A stretch of 20,962 nt of DNA from an uncultured Novosphingobium sp. (GCA_937897535.1 CALCQB010000282.1:1-20962); one strand, 5' to 3'. Positions 12,333-19,979 are shown, counted from the first letter of the stretch. The notes: generated by a model from the sequence alone, not told the origin. A program made the numbers and translations.

Positions 12333-13790
12333 TCAGCTATGCAGAAGGTACGCCTTCGCGCGATCCAGCACCCGGTCGCGCCCGGCGGCGATGTCGGCGG
12401 GGCTGTTCTCGATCGGAATATCCGGCTCGATCCCGGCGTCGGGCTGGCGGCTCTGCGGGTAATAGCCGATCAGCGGGACATCGAACTCGATCCCGCTTTC
12501 GGGCAGCCGGGCAAAGAAGAACGCCCCGCCGTTGATCCCGCGGCGGTTGCCGCCGGTTGTTCCGCCGATCAAGCTGCCGAGGCCGGTTGCTTTAGCCAGA
12601 CTGGCGAACTGAAAGGTCGCGCTGGAGTTCTGCGGGCCGATCAGCACCGCCATCGGTACGGTCACGCGCGGACCGGCGGGGGTGATCGTGGCATCGTCTT
12701 CCCAGCGCTTGAGCCGCAGGAACCGGTCGTTGAACGGCACGGCCTGGTCACCCCAATCGCGAAAGCTGTCATCCCAGGTATCGAGGTAGGGGTTGAGCGC
12801 GGCCGGGGTCTGGCGATAGCGGACCAGCCGGTCGGCCCTGGGGCGCGCGATGGCGCGGTCGGCCAGCCGGGCGAGGATCCGGTCGCCGCAATCGATCCCG
12901 CCTTCGTTCTCGCGCAGGTCGACGATCAGGCCCCTGGCGCCGCCGAGACTGCCGAGCCGGTCATCGAGCCAGGCCTGCCAGTCCCACTTGCTGTCATAGA
13001 GCGCCCAGTTCGGCATGGTCAGCAAAGCGATCCCGTCCGCGCCGATCGCCCAATCCCACACCGGCTGGTCGCCGCGGGTGTCGGCAGCGGGCTTGAAGGC
13101 CTGCCGCTGGGCCAGGGTCAGCGCGGGCAGATCTATCCGGCTGGTCCGGTTTGCGCCCGGCAGGCGCACGTCGAGCCGGTGAACCCCGCCGGGCGGGACG
13201 CCATAGGTCAGCCCGTGGAAGACATCGAAGAACTCGATCTCTTCCGCCCCGCTGACCGAGAGCAGCGCGCGCTGCTTGCCGGGATTGGTTCCGTCGACCC
13301 GGGTGTAGGGCAGCAGGCTGGCGAGCAGCCGGGCAGCAGGCACACCGCCAACCGCCCGCACGACGGATCCGGGCGGTAGCCGAGCGGTGCCGCTGTGATC
13401 GGCCAGCACGACCATCTCCCCGCCGATCCAGCGAAAGCCAAACGGCAGCCGGGTCGGCCGGTCGAACAGGGCGGCTTTGACGGCGCGCTTCTGGTTGAAG
13501 AAGTTGGCATAGCTGTGCCCGCAGCGGATCGCGGCGAGAAACCGCGACAGCGCGAGATAACGCGCGTCCAGCGCCGGGGCCGCGCTCCAGTCTTGCCCCA
13601 GCCGCACCAGCCCAGCTTCGAACCGCGCGGGGCTGAGGTAGCGGTGCAAACCGGGATGGATGGTCCGCAGAATATCGCCGAGAATGCGGATATCCTCGCT
13701 CCCCACCGGCGCGGCGCGCAGCACGGCGGGGGCGGCGAGCCCGGCACCCGAAAACGCGGCGGCGGAGAGAAACTGACGGCGATCGATCAT
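12333..13790 (-). CDS. Tat-exported S41 family peptidase-like protein
   Basis: A 485-residue protein. It starts MIDRRQFLSAAAFSGAGLAAPAVL, a twin-arginine signal peptide with cleavage probably near residue 26. Hallmarks of the S41 (C-terminal processing protease/tricorn-like) fold are: RCGHSYANFF (90-98), GLIVDLRENEGG (287-298), the nucleophile region LIGPQNSSATFQFA with S389 or S390 as likely catalytic serine, LIGGTTGGN, and the closing motif DAGIEPDIPI (451-460). There is no obvious PDZ domain. It probably acts in the periplasm on peptides or misfolded proteins. I chose the ATG at 13790 because it puts the twin-arginine motif at the N-terminus; upstream in-frame starts are in the pseudogene region. 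The gene ends just before the ars palindrome. Confidence 0.83.
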   Translation of the reverse strand: MIDRRQFLSAAAFSGAGLAAPAVLRAAPVGSEDIRILGDILRTIHPGLHRYLSPARFEAGLVRLGQDWSAAPALDARYLALSRFLAAIRCGHSYANFFNQKRAVKAALFDRPTRLPFGFRWIGGEMVVLADHSGTARLPPGSVVRAVGGVPAARLLASLLPYTRVDGTNPGKQRALLSVSGAEEIEFFDVFHGLTYGVPPGGVHRLDVRLPGANRTSRIDLPALTLAQRQAFKPAADTRGDQPVWDWAIGADGIALLTMPNWALYDSKWDWQAWLDDRLGSLGGARGLIVDLRENEGGIDCGDRILARLADRAIARPRADRLVRYRQTPAALNPYLDTWDDSFRDWGDQAVPFNDRFLRLKRWEDDATITPAGPRVTVPMAVLIGPQNSSATFQFASLAKATGLGSLIGGTTGGNRRGINGGAFFFARLPESGIEFDVPLIGYYPQSRQPDAGIEPDIPIENSPADIAAGRDRVLDRAKAYLLHS

Positions 13791-14082
13791 GGCCTTGCAG
13801 GATGCCCTGTTAGGCTTGGCGCTGCAAATGCCCGAAAGTGAAAAGCTGCGCCATGGATCTCGGCGACGATCCTTGCGTTGGTCGGGCATGCATCAGACGG
13901 CTTGAGGACCATGGTGTTGCCACTTGCGCGGGCCGCTGCGACCTTGAGCGCGATCTGGTTGAGCGGCAAGTTCTGTTTCGATGTGGAAATCGCAATGCCG
14001 CTGATTGGATTGATAGTAGCGTACAAAGGCGTATTGGAGCCCGACACCTGTCCAGACCTCCGCGAAGATTAGGTTGGCGCTC
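13791..14082. other. Intergenic region holding an aldehyde dehydrogenase gene fragment
   Basis: This 292-base region lies between divergent genes. It holds the fragment described separately at 13855-13973. The remaining sequence, 13974-14082, is AT-richer and codes for nothing I recognise; it probably holds the promoter of the TPR-oxygenase gene. Confidence 0.5.
13855..13973 (-). pseudogene. Aldehyde dehydrogenase gene fragment
   Basis: Minus-strand translation gives LPLNQIALKVAAARASGNTM followed by VLKPSDACPTNARIVAEI. This matches residues about 149-185 of the intact aldehyde dehydrogenase at 15303-16727 (WPLNQIALKVAPALAGGNTM, VLKPSEECPTNAKIFAEI). The DNA aligns without gaps to 16173-16291 with about 15 differences in 119 bases. 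Homology stops at both ends; downstream the frame reads into unrelated sequence. A faint extension towards 14005 (PISGIAIST against PIGVVGMIT) is possible. It lies in the same orientation as the intact gene. It is a decayed partial copy of this or a closely related paralogue and cannot encode an enzyme. Confidence 0.8.
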
Positions 14083-15291
14083 ATGAAATCGCTCAGCCCG
14101 AGGCCACTGCCCCGAATAGTGCTTGAACCGGTCAAGCTGCTGACAAGCGCAGCGGAACTGGCGCTCCTTCGCGAGGCTTACAGCAGGCGTGGGGCGCCCG
14201 CCATACGCAGGAAGCTGGCGAACGCCTTGGCGCGGAGGGCTGATTGGGATGCCGTGATCGCTCTGCTCAATGGGACGCCAGATCTTTCGACTGACGAATG
14301 CCTGTTGTTGGCAGCGGCGTGGTTGGATCTCCCTTCTTCAGATCGTTGCACGCAAGCGGCGCAGTTGATTGAACAGGTCCTGGTGGCAGGTGAGGCATAC
14401 CTGATCAGTAAAGCACTGGTCTTGCGTGCAACGATCGAAACCCGGAACGGCAATGTGGCAGCAGCGCGTGTCTCACTCAAAGAGGCGCTGGAAATTGATC
14501 CTGGCAACCGGGCGGCCTGCATGCGGCTTGGAAGCATTGCTTTGAGAGCCGGCGATGTGGATGCCGCGCTGGCGATGGTCGATACCTTGGTCAGGCGCGG
14601 CATAGGTCACGCCTATTTGCCTGCAATCCGCGCGCTGGCACAGGGGCTCTCTGGCGATATCGCAGGCGCGCGCGCGACGATTGCGGCTGACCAGCTGGGC
14701 TTTTCCGCCTTCGTCGCGCCGCCGCCTGGCTGGAGTGATGGCGCTGAATTCAATGCCGCATTGGCACGCGAGCTCAAGGCGCATACCGACCTGCGCCGCC
14801 AACGTTATGGCGCATCGCCGGTAGAAAGCTGGGGTATAGACAAGCCGCTGACACCGGACGCGCCATTGCTGCACCAACTGATGAAACAGATCGCCGCCGA
14901 GATCGAAACCAGATTGGCGGCGTTGGCAAACGCCGACCATTCGTGGTTAGACCATCGCCCAGCCACCGCCACGCTGCATTGCTCATGCGTGATGACCGAG
15001 GCCGAGGATTTCGAGGACTGGCACGTTCATCCCACTGGCTGGCTGAACGGAGTGTACTATGTGGAAATACCCGAAGCGGTCGTCAACGGATCGGACAGTG
15101 CGGGTTGTATCGGCTTCGGCTTGCCCGAATCTCTGGCCGGATCAGCGGCGGCAGCGGCCTATGGCGTCACGACCATACGCCCCAGCAATGGTCTAATGGT
15201 GGCATTCCCCTCGCACACGTATCACCGCACTTTCATGCACGGGTGCGAGGGGCGCCGAATTGCCGTCACATTCGAGCTGCGCTCAGCCTGA
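14083..15291 (+). CDS. TPR-repeat protein with C-terminal 2-oxoglutarate/Fe(II) oxygenase-like domain
   Basis: A 402-residue protein. Residues about 20-205 form helical TPR-like repeats (AAARVSLKEALEIDPGNRAACMRLG is the clearest, near 126-150). The C-terminal part resembles putative 2OG-Fe(II) oxygenases of the PF13759 type: DWHVHPTGWLNGVYYVEIPE (H314 and H316 as likely metal ligands), GCIGFGLPE, then IRPSNGLMVAFPSHTYHRT with distal H381, and RRIAVTFEL with R391 or R392 as candidate 2-oxoglutarate contact. The substrate is unknown; in this family it may be a protein or peptide. I chose the ATG at 14083; an in-frame TTG at 14074 is weaker. It sits between a fragment and an intact copy of aldehyde dehydrogenase and ends 11 bases from the convergent gene. 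Confidence 0.75.
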   Translation: MKSLSPRPLPRIVLEPVKLLTSAAELALLREAYSRRGAPAIRRKLANALARRADWDAVIALLNGTPDLSTDECLLLAAAWLDLPSSDRCTQAAQLIEQVLVAGEAYLISKALVLRATIETRNGNVAAARVSLKEALEIDPGNRAACMRLGSIALRAGDVDAALAMVDTLVRRGIGHAYLPAIRALAQGLSGDIAGARATIAADQLGFSAFVAPPPGWSDGAEFNAALARELKAHTDLRRQRYGASPVESWGIDKPLTPDAPLLHQLMKQIAAEIETRLAALANADHSWLDHRPATATLHCSCVMTEAEDFEDWHVHPTGWLNGVYYVEIPEAVVNGSDSAGCIGFGLPESLAGSAAAAAYGVTTIRPSNGLMVAFPSHTYHRTFMHGCEGRRIAVTFELRSA

Positions 15292-15302
15292 CGATCATCC
15301 GA

Positions 15303-16727
15303 TCAGGCCGGCAGGCCCGAGATCGCCTTCATTTCCATGAAGTCCTTGAGCCCGGCGAGGCCGCCTTCGCGGCCGTTGCCCGATTGCTTGTAGCCGCCAA
15401 ACGGTGCGCCGGGGCTGGGACCCCAGTTGTTGATCGCGACCATTCCGGCCCGCAGCTGGCCCGCGACGCCGGCCGCCTTGGCCGGATCGCCGGTGATCGC
15501 GGCGGACAAGCCATATTCGGTGGCATTGGCCATTTCGATCCCGTCTTCAAGGGTATCATAGGTGAGGATCGTGGCGACCGGACCAAAGATTTCCTCCTGC
15601 GCGATCCGCATGTCCGGGGTCACGCCGGAGAATACGGTCGGCTGGATGTAGTAGCCGCGATTGACGTTGCTGGGCAGGTCGGGGCCGCCGGTTTCAAGCT
15701 TGGCACCCTCGTCGATTGCCGACTGGATCAGGCTGCGGACCTTGTCGAACTGGGCCTTGTTGACCAGCGGGCCGAGGTGGTTGCCTTCGGCCTGCGGATC
15801 GCCGACCGGGGTGGCCGAATACATCGCCTTGTAGAACCCGACCACTTCGGCCTCACGGTCCTTGGCGACCAGCACCTTGGTCGGGCTGATGCACGACTGG
15901 CCGGTGTTGATCAGCGGCCCCATCGCCACGGCGGGCAGGTGCGCGGCGATGTCGGCATCGGGCAGAACCAGGTTGGGCGACTTGCCGCCGAGCTCCTGGT
16001 GAACCCGCTTGACCGTCGGCGCGGCGGCGATTGCCACGGCAATCCCGGCGCGGGTCGAGCCGGTGAAGCTGACCATTTCAACGTCGGGGTGCGAAGAGAT
16101 CGCGTTGCCGGTGGTCGGGCCATCGCCCTGGACCAGGTTGAACACGCCCGGCGGCACGCCCGCAGCGTCAAGGATCTCGGCGAAGATCTTGGCGTTGGTC
16201 GGGCATTCTTCCGACGGCTTCAGGACCATGGTGTTGCCGCCGGCGAGCGCCGGGGCGACCTTGAGCGCGATCTGGTTGAGCGGCCAGTTCCACGGGGTGA
16301 TCATCCCGACCACGCCGATGGGCTCGTAGGCGACCTTGTAGCCCGGACCGTCTTCCATGAAGTTGAAGTCCTTGAGCGCCTGGATCGTGCCCATGAATCC
16401 GCCGATCCCGGCCCCGACCTGGGCGGTGGCGGCGAAGGATACCGGGGCACCCATTTCCTCGGCCATCGCGGTGGCGAGATCGGGGGTGCGCTTCTTGTAT
16501 TCCTCGACGATCCGGCCGAGCACCGCCAGCCGTTCTTCGCGGGTGGTCTGGCTCCAGCTCTTGAAGGCCTTGCGGGCGGCGGCGACCGCTTTGTCGACAT
16601 CAGCCTTGGTGCCGACCGAAATGACCGCGCAGGGTTCTTCGGTGGCCGGGTTGATCACTTCGCGGCGCACGCCGCCTTCGCTGTCCACCCACTTGCCGTC
16701 GATGTAATGTTGCAGCAGCTCGCGCAT
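15303..16727 (-). CDS. Aldehyde dehydrogenase family protein
   Basis: A 474-residue NAD(P)-dependent aldehyde dehydrogenase. Key residues are N147 in TPWNWPLNQ, K170 in VLKPSEECP, the cofactor loop FTGSTRAG (221-228), the general base E245 in QELGGKSPN, and the catalytic C279 in NTGQSCIS. The C-terminal PFGGYKQSGNGREGG is also present. All catalytic residues are intact and the length is normal. It oxidises an aldehyde to a carboxylic acid; the substrate is not evident. The ATG at 16727 follows AGGGAGA by six bases; a GTG three bases upstream is possible. A 16-bp palindrome 13-28 bases upstream suggests repression by a TetR-type regulator. Confidence 0.93.
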   Translation of the reverse strand: MRELLQHYIDGKWVDSEGGVRREVINPATEEPCAVISVGTKADVDKAVAAARKAFKSWSQTTREERLAVLGRIVEEYKKRTPDLATAMAEEMGAPVSFAATAQVGAGIGGFMGTIQALKDFNFMEDGPGYKVAYEPIGVVGMITPWNWPLNQIALKVAPALAGGNTMVLKPSEECPTNAKIFAEILDAAGVPPGVFNLVQGDGPTTGNAISSHPDVEMVSFTGSTRAGIAVAIAAAPTVKRVHQELGGKSPNLVLPDADIAAHLPAVAMGPLINTGQSCISPTKVLVAKDREAEVVGFYKAMYSATPVGDPQAEGNHLGPLVNKAQFDKVRSLIQSAIDEGAKLETGGPDLPSNVNRGYYIQPTVFSGVTPDMRIAQEEIFGPVATILTYDTLEDGIEMANATEYGLSAAITGDPAKAAGVAGQLRAGMVAINNWGPSPGAPFGGYKQSGNGREGGLAGLKDFMEMKAISGLPA

Positions 16728-16739
16728 CACGAATCTCCC

Positions 16740-16755
16740 TTAATTGATCGATTAA
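16740..16755. promoter_or_regulatory. Operator-like palindrome upstream of aldehyde dehydrogenase
   Basis: TTAATTGATCGATTAA is symmetric around 16747/16748, with a single mismatched pair (16745/16750). It lies 13-28 bases before the aldehyde dehydrogenase start in an AT-rich patch inside otherwise GC-rich DNA. The form TTAAT-N6-ATTAA is usual for TetR-family operators. No regulator gene of that type is next to it. Confidence 0.5.
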
Positions 16756-16803
16756 ACGCGATGTATGTCGGAGCGAGCGCGGCAGAATGCAAGATGCAAT
16801 CTG

Positions 16804-17394
16804 TCACCCGCCCGCATAGAGCGACGCTTCGGCGGCGCGGCGACGGATCAGACCGTTCAGCCGCTTTCCGCCGGCGTGAACCCACTTGGCGAATTCTGCC
16901 TGCGCCGCGGCGAATTCGCCCGCCTTGTGCAGCTTGGTCAGCGTGGCGCGGCCGATTGCGCCGGTGTTGTAGTGAAAGCTGACCAGGGCGTCGAACTGGG
17001 CCTGGCTGGTCGGCGCCGGTCCCAGCGCGCGGGCGACTTCGCGCGCGAAACGTTCCAGATCGCGCGCCAGCCGGTCATCGCACTGAACCTGGGTCCAGAC
17101 CGTGCCGAGCATGATCCCGGGGCCGGTCGCACCCCAGCCGATCGTCCAGGGTTCGCCGCCGGTGCCAGGATCGGGATAGGCTTCGAACTTGCCATCGGAC
17201 CGCTTGCGCGCGCAGCCTTCGAACCGCTTGATCAGGGCCAGGCCCCCTGGACCGATCCGGCGCGGCCGTTCTGTTGGCTCCTGTCCGGCGGGAAGGGGGC
17301 TGGGTGGGGGCTCGACCTGGGCAGCGACCCCGGTGCGGGGACGGCGCGCCTTCATCCGCCGCAGCGCGTCAAAGAAATCACCAGTGAAATCCAT
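16804..17394 (-). CDS. Phage-type lysozyme (glycoside hydrolase family 24)
   Basis: A 196-residue protein. The GH24 core starts at about residue 50: GLALIKRFEGCARK with the catalytic glutamate E59, then AYPDPGTGGEPWTIGWGATG with D75 and T84, completing the usual E-D-T triad with a longer spacing than in T4 lysozyme. Downstream, FDALVSFHYNTGAIGRATL is the typical helix motif of phage-like lysozymes. The first 45 residues are Pro/Arg-rich with no signal peptide. It would hydrolyse peptidoglycan. No other phage genes (holin, terminase, portal) are nearby, so it is probably a domesticated endolysin or a stray prophage gene. I chose the ATG at 17394; a TTG at 17430 would add 12 residues. Confidence 0.85.
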   Translation of the reverse strand: MDFTGDFFDALRRMKARRPRTGVAAQVEPPPSPLPAGQEPTERPRRIGPGGLALIKRFEGCARKRSDGKFEAYPDPGTGGEPWTIGWGATGPGIMLGTVWTQVQCDDRLARDLERFAREVARALGPAPTSQAQFDALVSFHYNTGAIGRATLTKLHKAGEFAAAQAEFAKWVHAGGKRLNGLIRRRAAEASLYAGG

Positions 17395-17566
17395 CGGGGC
17401 CTCGCGATTCGGTTCGGGGAGGCCGGGCAATTAGGCAAAACAGGGCGGTGTAGGAAAATGGTTTGTGCAACGCACGGCACCTGACATCGCTCCGGGGTGA
17501 CAAGAGCTCTTGACAGGTATGGCGAATCCTTTGTAAAGAACTCTTGACAGGAAGAGATCGATACCG
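17395..17566. promoter_or_regulatory. Divergent intergenic region with a duplicated 16-bp motif before the XRE regulator gene
   Basis: AAGAGCTCTTGACAGG (17502-17517) recurs as AAGAACTCTTGACAGG (17536-17551), with one difference and start-to-start spacing of 34 bases. The first copy lies within a perfect 12-bp palindrome CAAGAGCTCTTG (17501-17512). Each copy contains TTGACA, the consensus -35 hexamer. The first at 17510-17515 could pair with a weak -10 around 17531-17538. The second lies just before the ribosome site (AGGAAGAG, about 17549-17556). This arrangement fits binding and autoregulation by the downstream regulator. Confidence 0.55.
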
Positions 17567-17773
17567 ATGGAAAACCGCTTGAAGGAACTGCGCGAGGCCG
17601 CCGGATACAGCCAGGGCGAACTGGCCCGGCGGCTCGGCGTTTCGCGCCAGACGATCAACGCGGTCGAGACCGACAAGTACGATCCCAGCCTGCCACTGGC
17701 ACTGCGCCTCGCCCGTCTGTTCGGGGTGGCGGTGCCGGATATCTTCATCGATCAGTGGGAGCCCGAAGCATGA
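17567..17773 (+). CDS. Small XRE-family helix-turn-helix regulator
   Basis: A 68-residue protein that is almost entirely one helix-turn-helix domain: LKELREAAGYSQGELARRLGVSRQTINAVETDKYDPSLPLALRLARLFGV, with the recognition helix at about residues 28-38 (SRQTINAVE). This belongs to the short YozG/Cro-like group found beside small membrane protein genes. It is preceded by AGGAAGAG about ten bases before the ATG. Its TGA overlaps the ATG of the next gene (ATGA at 17770-17773), so the regulator and membrane protein are made together. It probably binds the repeated TTGACAGG motif upstream; that is inference. Confidence 0.92.
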   Translation: MENRLKELREAAGYSQGELARRLGVSRQTINAVETDKYDPSLPLALRLARLFGVAVPDIFIDQWEPEA

Positions 17774-18411
17774 GCAGCACACCAATCGGCCCGAACAAGC
17801 GCAAGATCGTCCTGCAACTCGCGGCCGGCGGCCTGTTCGGCTTCGTTTCGGCGATGGCGGTGACCCGCGCCTTGCCGCACCTCGATCAGCCGACCTCGCC
17901 GGGGGCAGCGGCCTTGATCGCGATCGGTCTGATCTATGCGATCATGGGCCTGTTCGTCGGGCTGGGGGTGGCCTTTCCTGGGCTGGGCGCGCGGCTGCTC
18001 AACGTGGTCGACCGGGACGATCTGGCCGATCAGCGGGCGATCCTGACCGGCAGCGCGGTCAGCTGTATTTCGCTCGGCCTGGCACTGATCCTGCTGGCGC
18101 TGGCAGGGCCAGAGGGTCAGGTTTCCAATGTCCTGGCGATCGGGACATTGGCCTTTGCGCTGATTCTGACCACCGCGATCACCGTGTTGCAATGGCGCCG
18201 CTATGACGAACTGATGCGCGGCATTTCGCTCGAAGCTTCGGCTTTCATGGCCGGGATTGCCTTTCCGGCGATCGTCCTGTGGGCGGCGTTTTCGCAGACC
18301 GGACTGGCCGGACCGATCGATCCGCTAGGGCTGGTCGCCGTGCTGGCCGGAGCGATGCTGGTCGCAACCTTCATCGCCGCGGGACGGCGCGGGCTGCTGT
18401 TGCCGCAATAG
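17770..18411 (+). CDS. Six-helix membrane protein coupled to XRE regulator
   Basis: A 213-residue hydrophobic protein with about six predicted membrane segments (residues 13-34, 46-70, 91-112, 120-141, 157-175, 185-204). The loop around 74-90 (RLLNVVDRDDLADQR) and the loop QWRRYDELMR (141-150) are charged. No catalytic motif or signal peptide is visible and I do not recognise the family with certainty. Pairs of a tiny XRE regulator and a membrane protein of this size are common in bacteria, and the membrane partner often modulates the regulator or responds to envelope state, but that is inference. The ATG at 17770 overlaps the regulator's stop, which fixes the start. Confidence 0.72.
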   Translation: MSSTPIGPNKRKIVLQLAAGGLFGFVSAMAVTRALPHLDQPTSPGAAALIAIGLIYAIMGLFVGLGVAFPGLGARLLNVVDRDDLADQRAILTGSAVSCISLGLALILLALAGPEGQVSNVLAIGTLAFALILTTAITVLQWRRYDELMRGISLEASAFMAGIAFPAIVLWAAFSQTGLAGPIDPLGLVAVLAGAMLVATFIAAGRRGLLLPQ

Positions 18412-18420
18412 CTGAGCCAA

Positions 18421-18452
18421 CAAGGCGCCGCGGTTTCCCGCAGCGCCCCTTG
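18421..18452. terminator. Imperfect hairpin between convergent membrane-protein gene and glnA
   Basis: CAAGG (18421-18425) pairs with CCTTG (18448-18452). Further pairing continues inwards (CGC with GCG, GCGG with CCGC) with a two-base bulge and one mismatch, closing on a TTTC-type loop. It lies nine bases after the membrane-protein stop. There is no T tract, so it may be a weak or Rho-assisted terminator. The rest of 18453-18549 shows nothing I can name. Confidence 0.35.
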
Positions 18453-18549
18453 ATCCTCGCCAGGCCGACTGGTCGTTTGCCCCTTCCAGCCGGTCCGGAC
18501 AGGCGGAACGGCGTCCGGATCGCTCCGGGCGTCGTTCCTGCCGCGCGCC

Positions 18550-19959
18550 TCAGGCGCTGTAGTACATGTCGAATTCGACCGCCGACGGCGTGGTTTCCCA
18601 GCGCAGCACTTCGGGCCACTTCAGTTCGATGTAGGCATCGATCTGGTCCTTGGTGAAGACCCCGCCCTGCAGCAGGAAGTCAAAGTCGGCTTCGAGGCTT
18701 TCGAGCGCTTCGCGCAGCGAACCGCAGACGGTCGGCACTTCGGCGAGTTCGGCCGGCGGCAGATCGTAGAGGTTCTTGTCCATCGCCTCGCCCGGGTGGA
18801 TCTTGTTCTTGATCCCGTCGAGCCCGGCCATCAGCAGCGCCGAATAGCACAGGTAGGGGTTGGCCATCGCGTCGGGGAAGCGGAATTCCACGCGCTTGGC
18901 CTTGTCGCCGGCGCCGTAAGGGATGCGGCACGAGGCCGAACGGTTGCGGGCCGAATAGGCCAGCAGCACCGGGGCTTCATAGCCCGGGACCAGCCGCTTG
19001 TAGCTGTTGGTGGTCGGGTTGGTGAAGGCGTTGAGCGCCTTGGCGTGCTTGATGACGCCGCCGATGAAGTACAGGCACATGTCCGACAGGCCGGCATAGC
19101 CGTTCCCGGCGAACAGCGGCTTGCCGCCATCCCAGATCGAGATGTGGGTGTGCATCCCCGAGCCGTTGTCGCCCTTGATCGGCTTAGGCATGAAGGTGGC
19201 CGACTTGCCATAGGCGTGGGCGACCTGCTGGACGACATACTTGTAGACCTGCATCCGGTCGGCGGTCTGGACCAGGGTGCCGAAGGTCAGCCCCAGTTCG
19301 TGTTGCGCGGCGGCCACTTCATGGTGGTGCTTGTCGCAGGGCAGGCCCATTTCGAGCATGGTCGAGACCATTTCGCCGCGGATATCGACGCAAGAGTCGA
19401 TCGGCGCGACCGGGAAATAACCGCCCTTGACGCCCGGACGGTGACCGAGGTTGCCGCCTTCGTATTCCTTGTTGGTGTTGGTCGGCAGTTCGATGTCGTC
19501 GATCCGGAAGCCGTTTCCGTCATAGCCGTCGTAATACTTGACGTCGTCGAACAGGAAGAACTCAGCTTCGGGGCCGACATAGACCGTGTCGCCCACGCCG
19601 GTGCTCTTGACGAAAGCTTCGGCGCGCTTGGCGGTCGAGCGCGGGTCGCGGCTGTAGAGATCGCCGGTCGAAGGCTCGACGATGTCGCAGCAGATGATCA
19701 GCATCGGGGTGGCGCTGAACGGATCAACATAGACCGCGTCGAGATCGGGCTTGAGGATCATGTCGGATTCGTTGATCGCCTTCCAGCCCTCGATCGAGGA
19801 GCCGTCGAACATCAGTCCGTCTTCCAGTTCGTCTTCGCCCATCACCGACGAAACCATGGTGAGGTGCTGCCACTTGCCCTTGGGATCGGTGAAACGCAGA
19901 TCGACCCATTCGATCTCCTCATCCTTGATCCGCTTGATGATGTCCTTTGCCTTCGACAT
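18550..19959 (-). CDS. glnA: Glutamine synthetase type I
   Basis: A 469-residue glutamine synthetase making glutamine from glutamate, ammonia and ATP. Motifs seen are GLMFDGSSIEGW, VGPEAEFFLFDD (metal-binding glutamates), CDKHHHEVAAAQHELGL, DNGSGMHTHISIWDGG, NPTTNSYKRLVPGYEAPV, and the adenylylation loop NLYDLPPAE with the target tyrosine at Y398. The intact loop means activity is probably controlled by GlnE, itself controlled by PII. The length is typical of the dodecameric GSI-beta type. The start at 19959 follows AAGGA by seven bases. It lies 94 bases downstream of glnB in the same orientation, the usual alphaproteobacterial glnBA order. Confidence 0.98.
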   Translation of the reverse strand: MSKAKDIIKRIKDEEIEWVDLRFTDPKGKWQHLTMVSSVMGEDELEDGLMFDGSSIEGWKAINESDMILKPDLDAVYVDPFSATPMLIICCDIVEPSTGDLYSRDPRSTAKRAEAFVKSTGVGDTVYVGPEAEFFLFDDVKYYDGYDGNGFRIDDIELPTNTNKEYEGGNLGHRPGVKGGYFPVAPIDSCVDIRGEMVSTMLEMGLPCDKHHHEVAAAQHELGLTFGTLVQTADRMQVYKYVVQQVAHAYGKSATFMPKPIKGDNGSGMHTHISIWDGGKPLFAGNGYAGLSDMCLYFIGGVIKHAKALNAFTNPTTNSYKRLVPGYEAPVLLAYSARNRSASCRIPYGAGDKAKRVEFRFPDAMANPYLCYSALLMAGLDGIKNKIHPGEAMDKNLYDLPPAELAEVPTVCGSLREALESLEADFDFLLQGGVFTKDQIDAYIELKWPEVLRWETTPSAVEFDMYYSA

Positions 19960-19979
19960 GTTTGCGTCCTTCTAGAGTT

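Noticed and set aside
12300..13379. Plus-strand open frame starting in the ars palindrome
   Set aside because: It is antisense to the S41-type peptidase, which has clear motifs; its good ribosome site is a by-product of the palindrome.
14943..16982. Long plus-strand open frame (about 680 codons) across the aldehyde dehydrogenase
   Set aside because: It runs through the oxygenase gene and antisense to the dehydrogenase; translation shows no recognisable domain.
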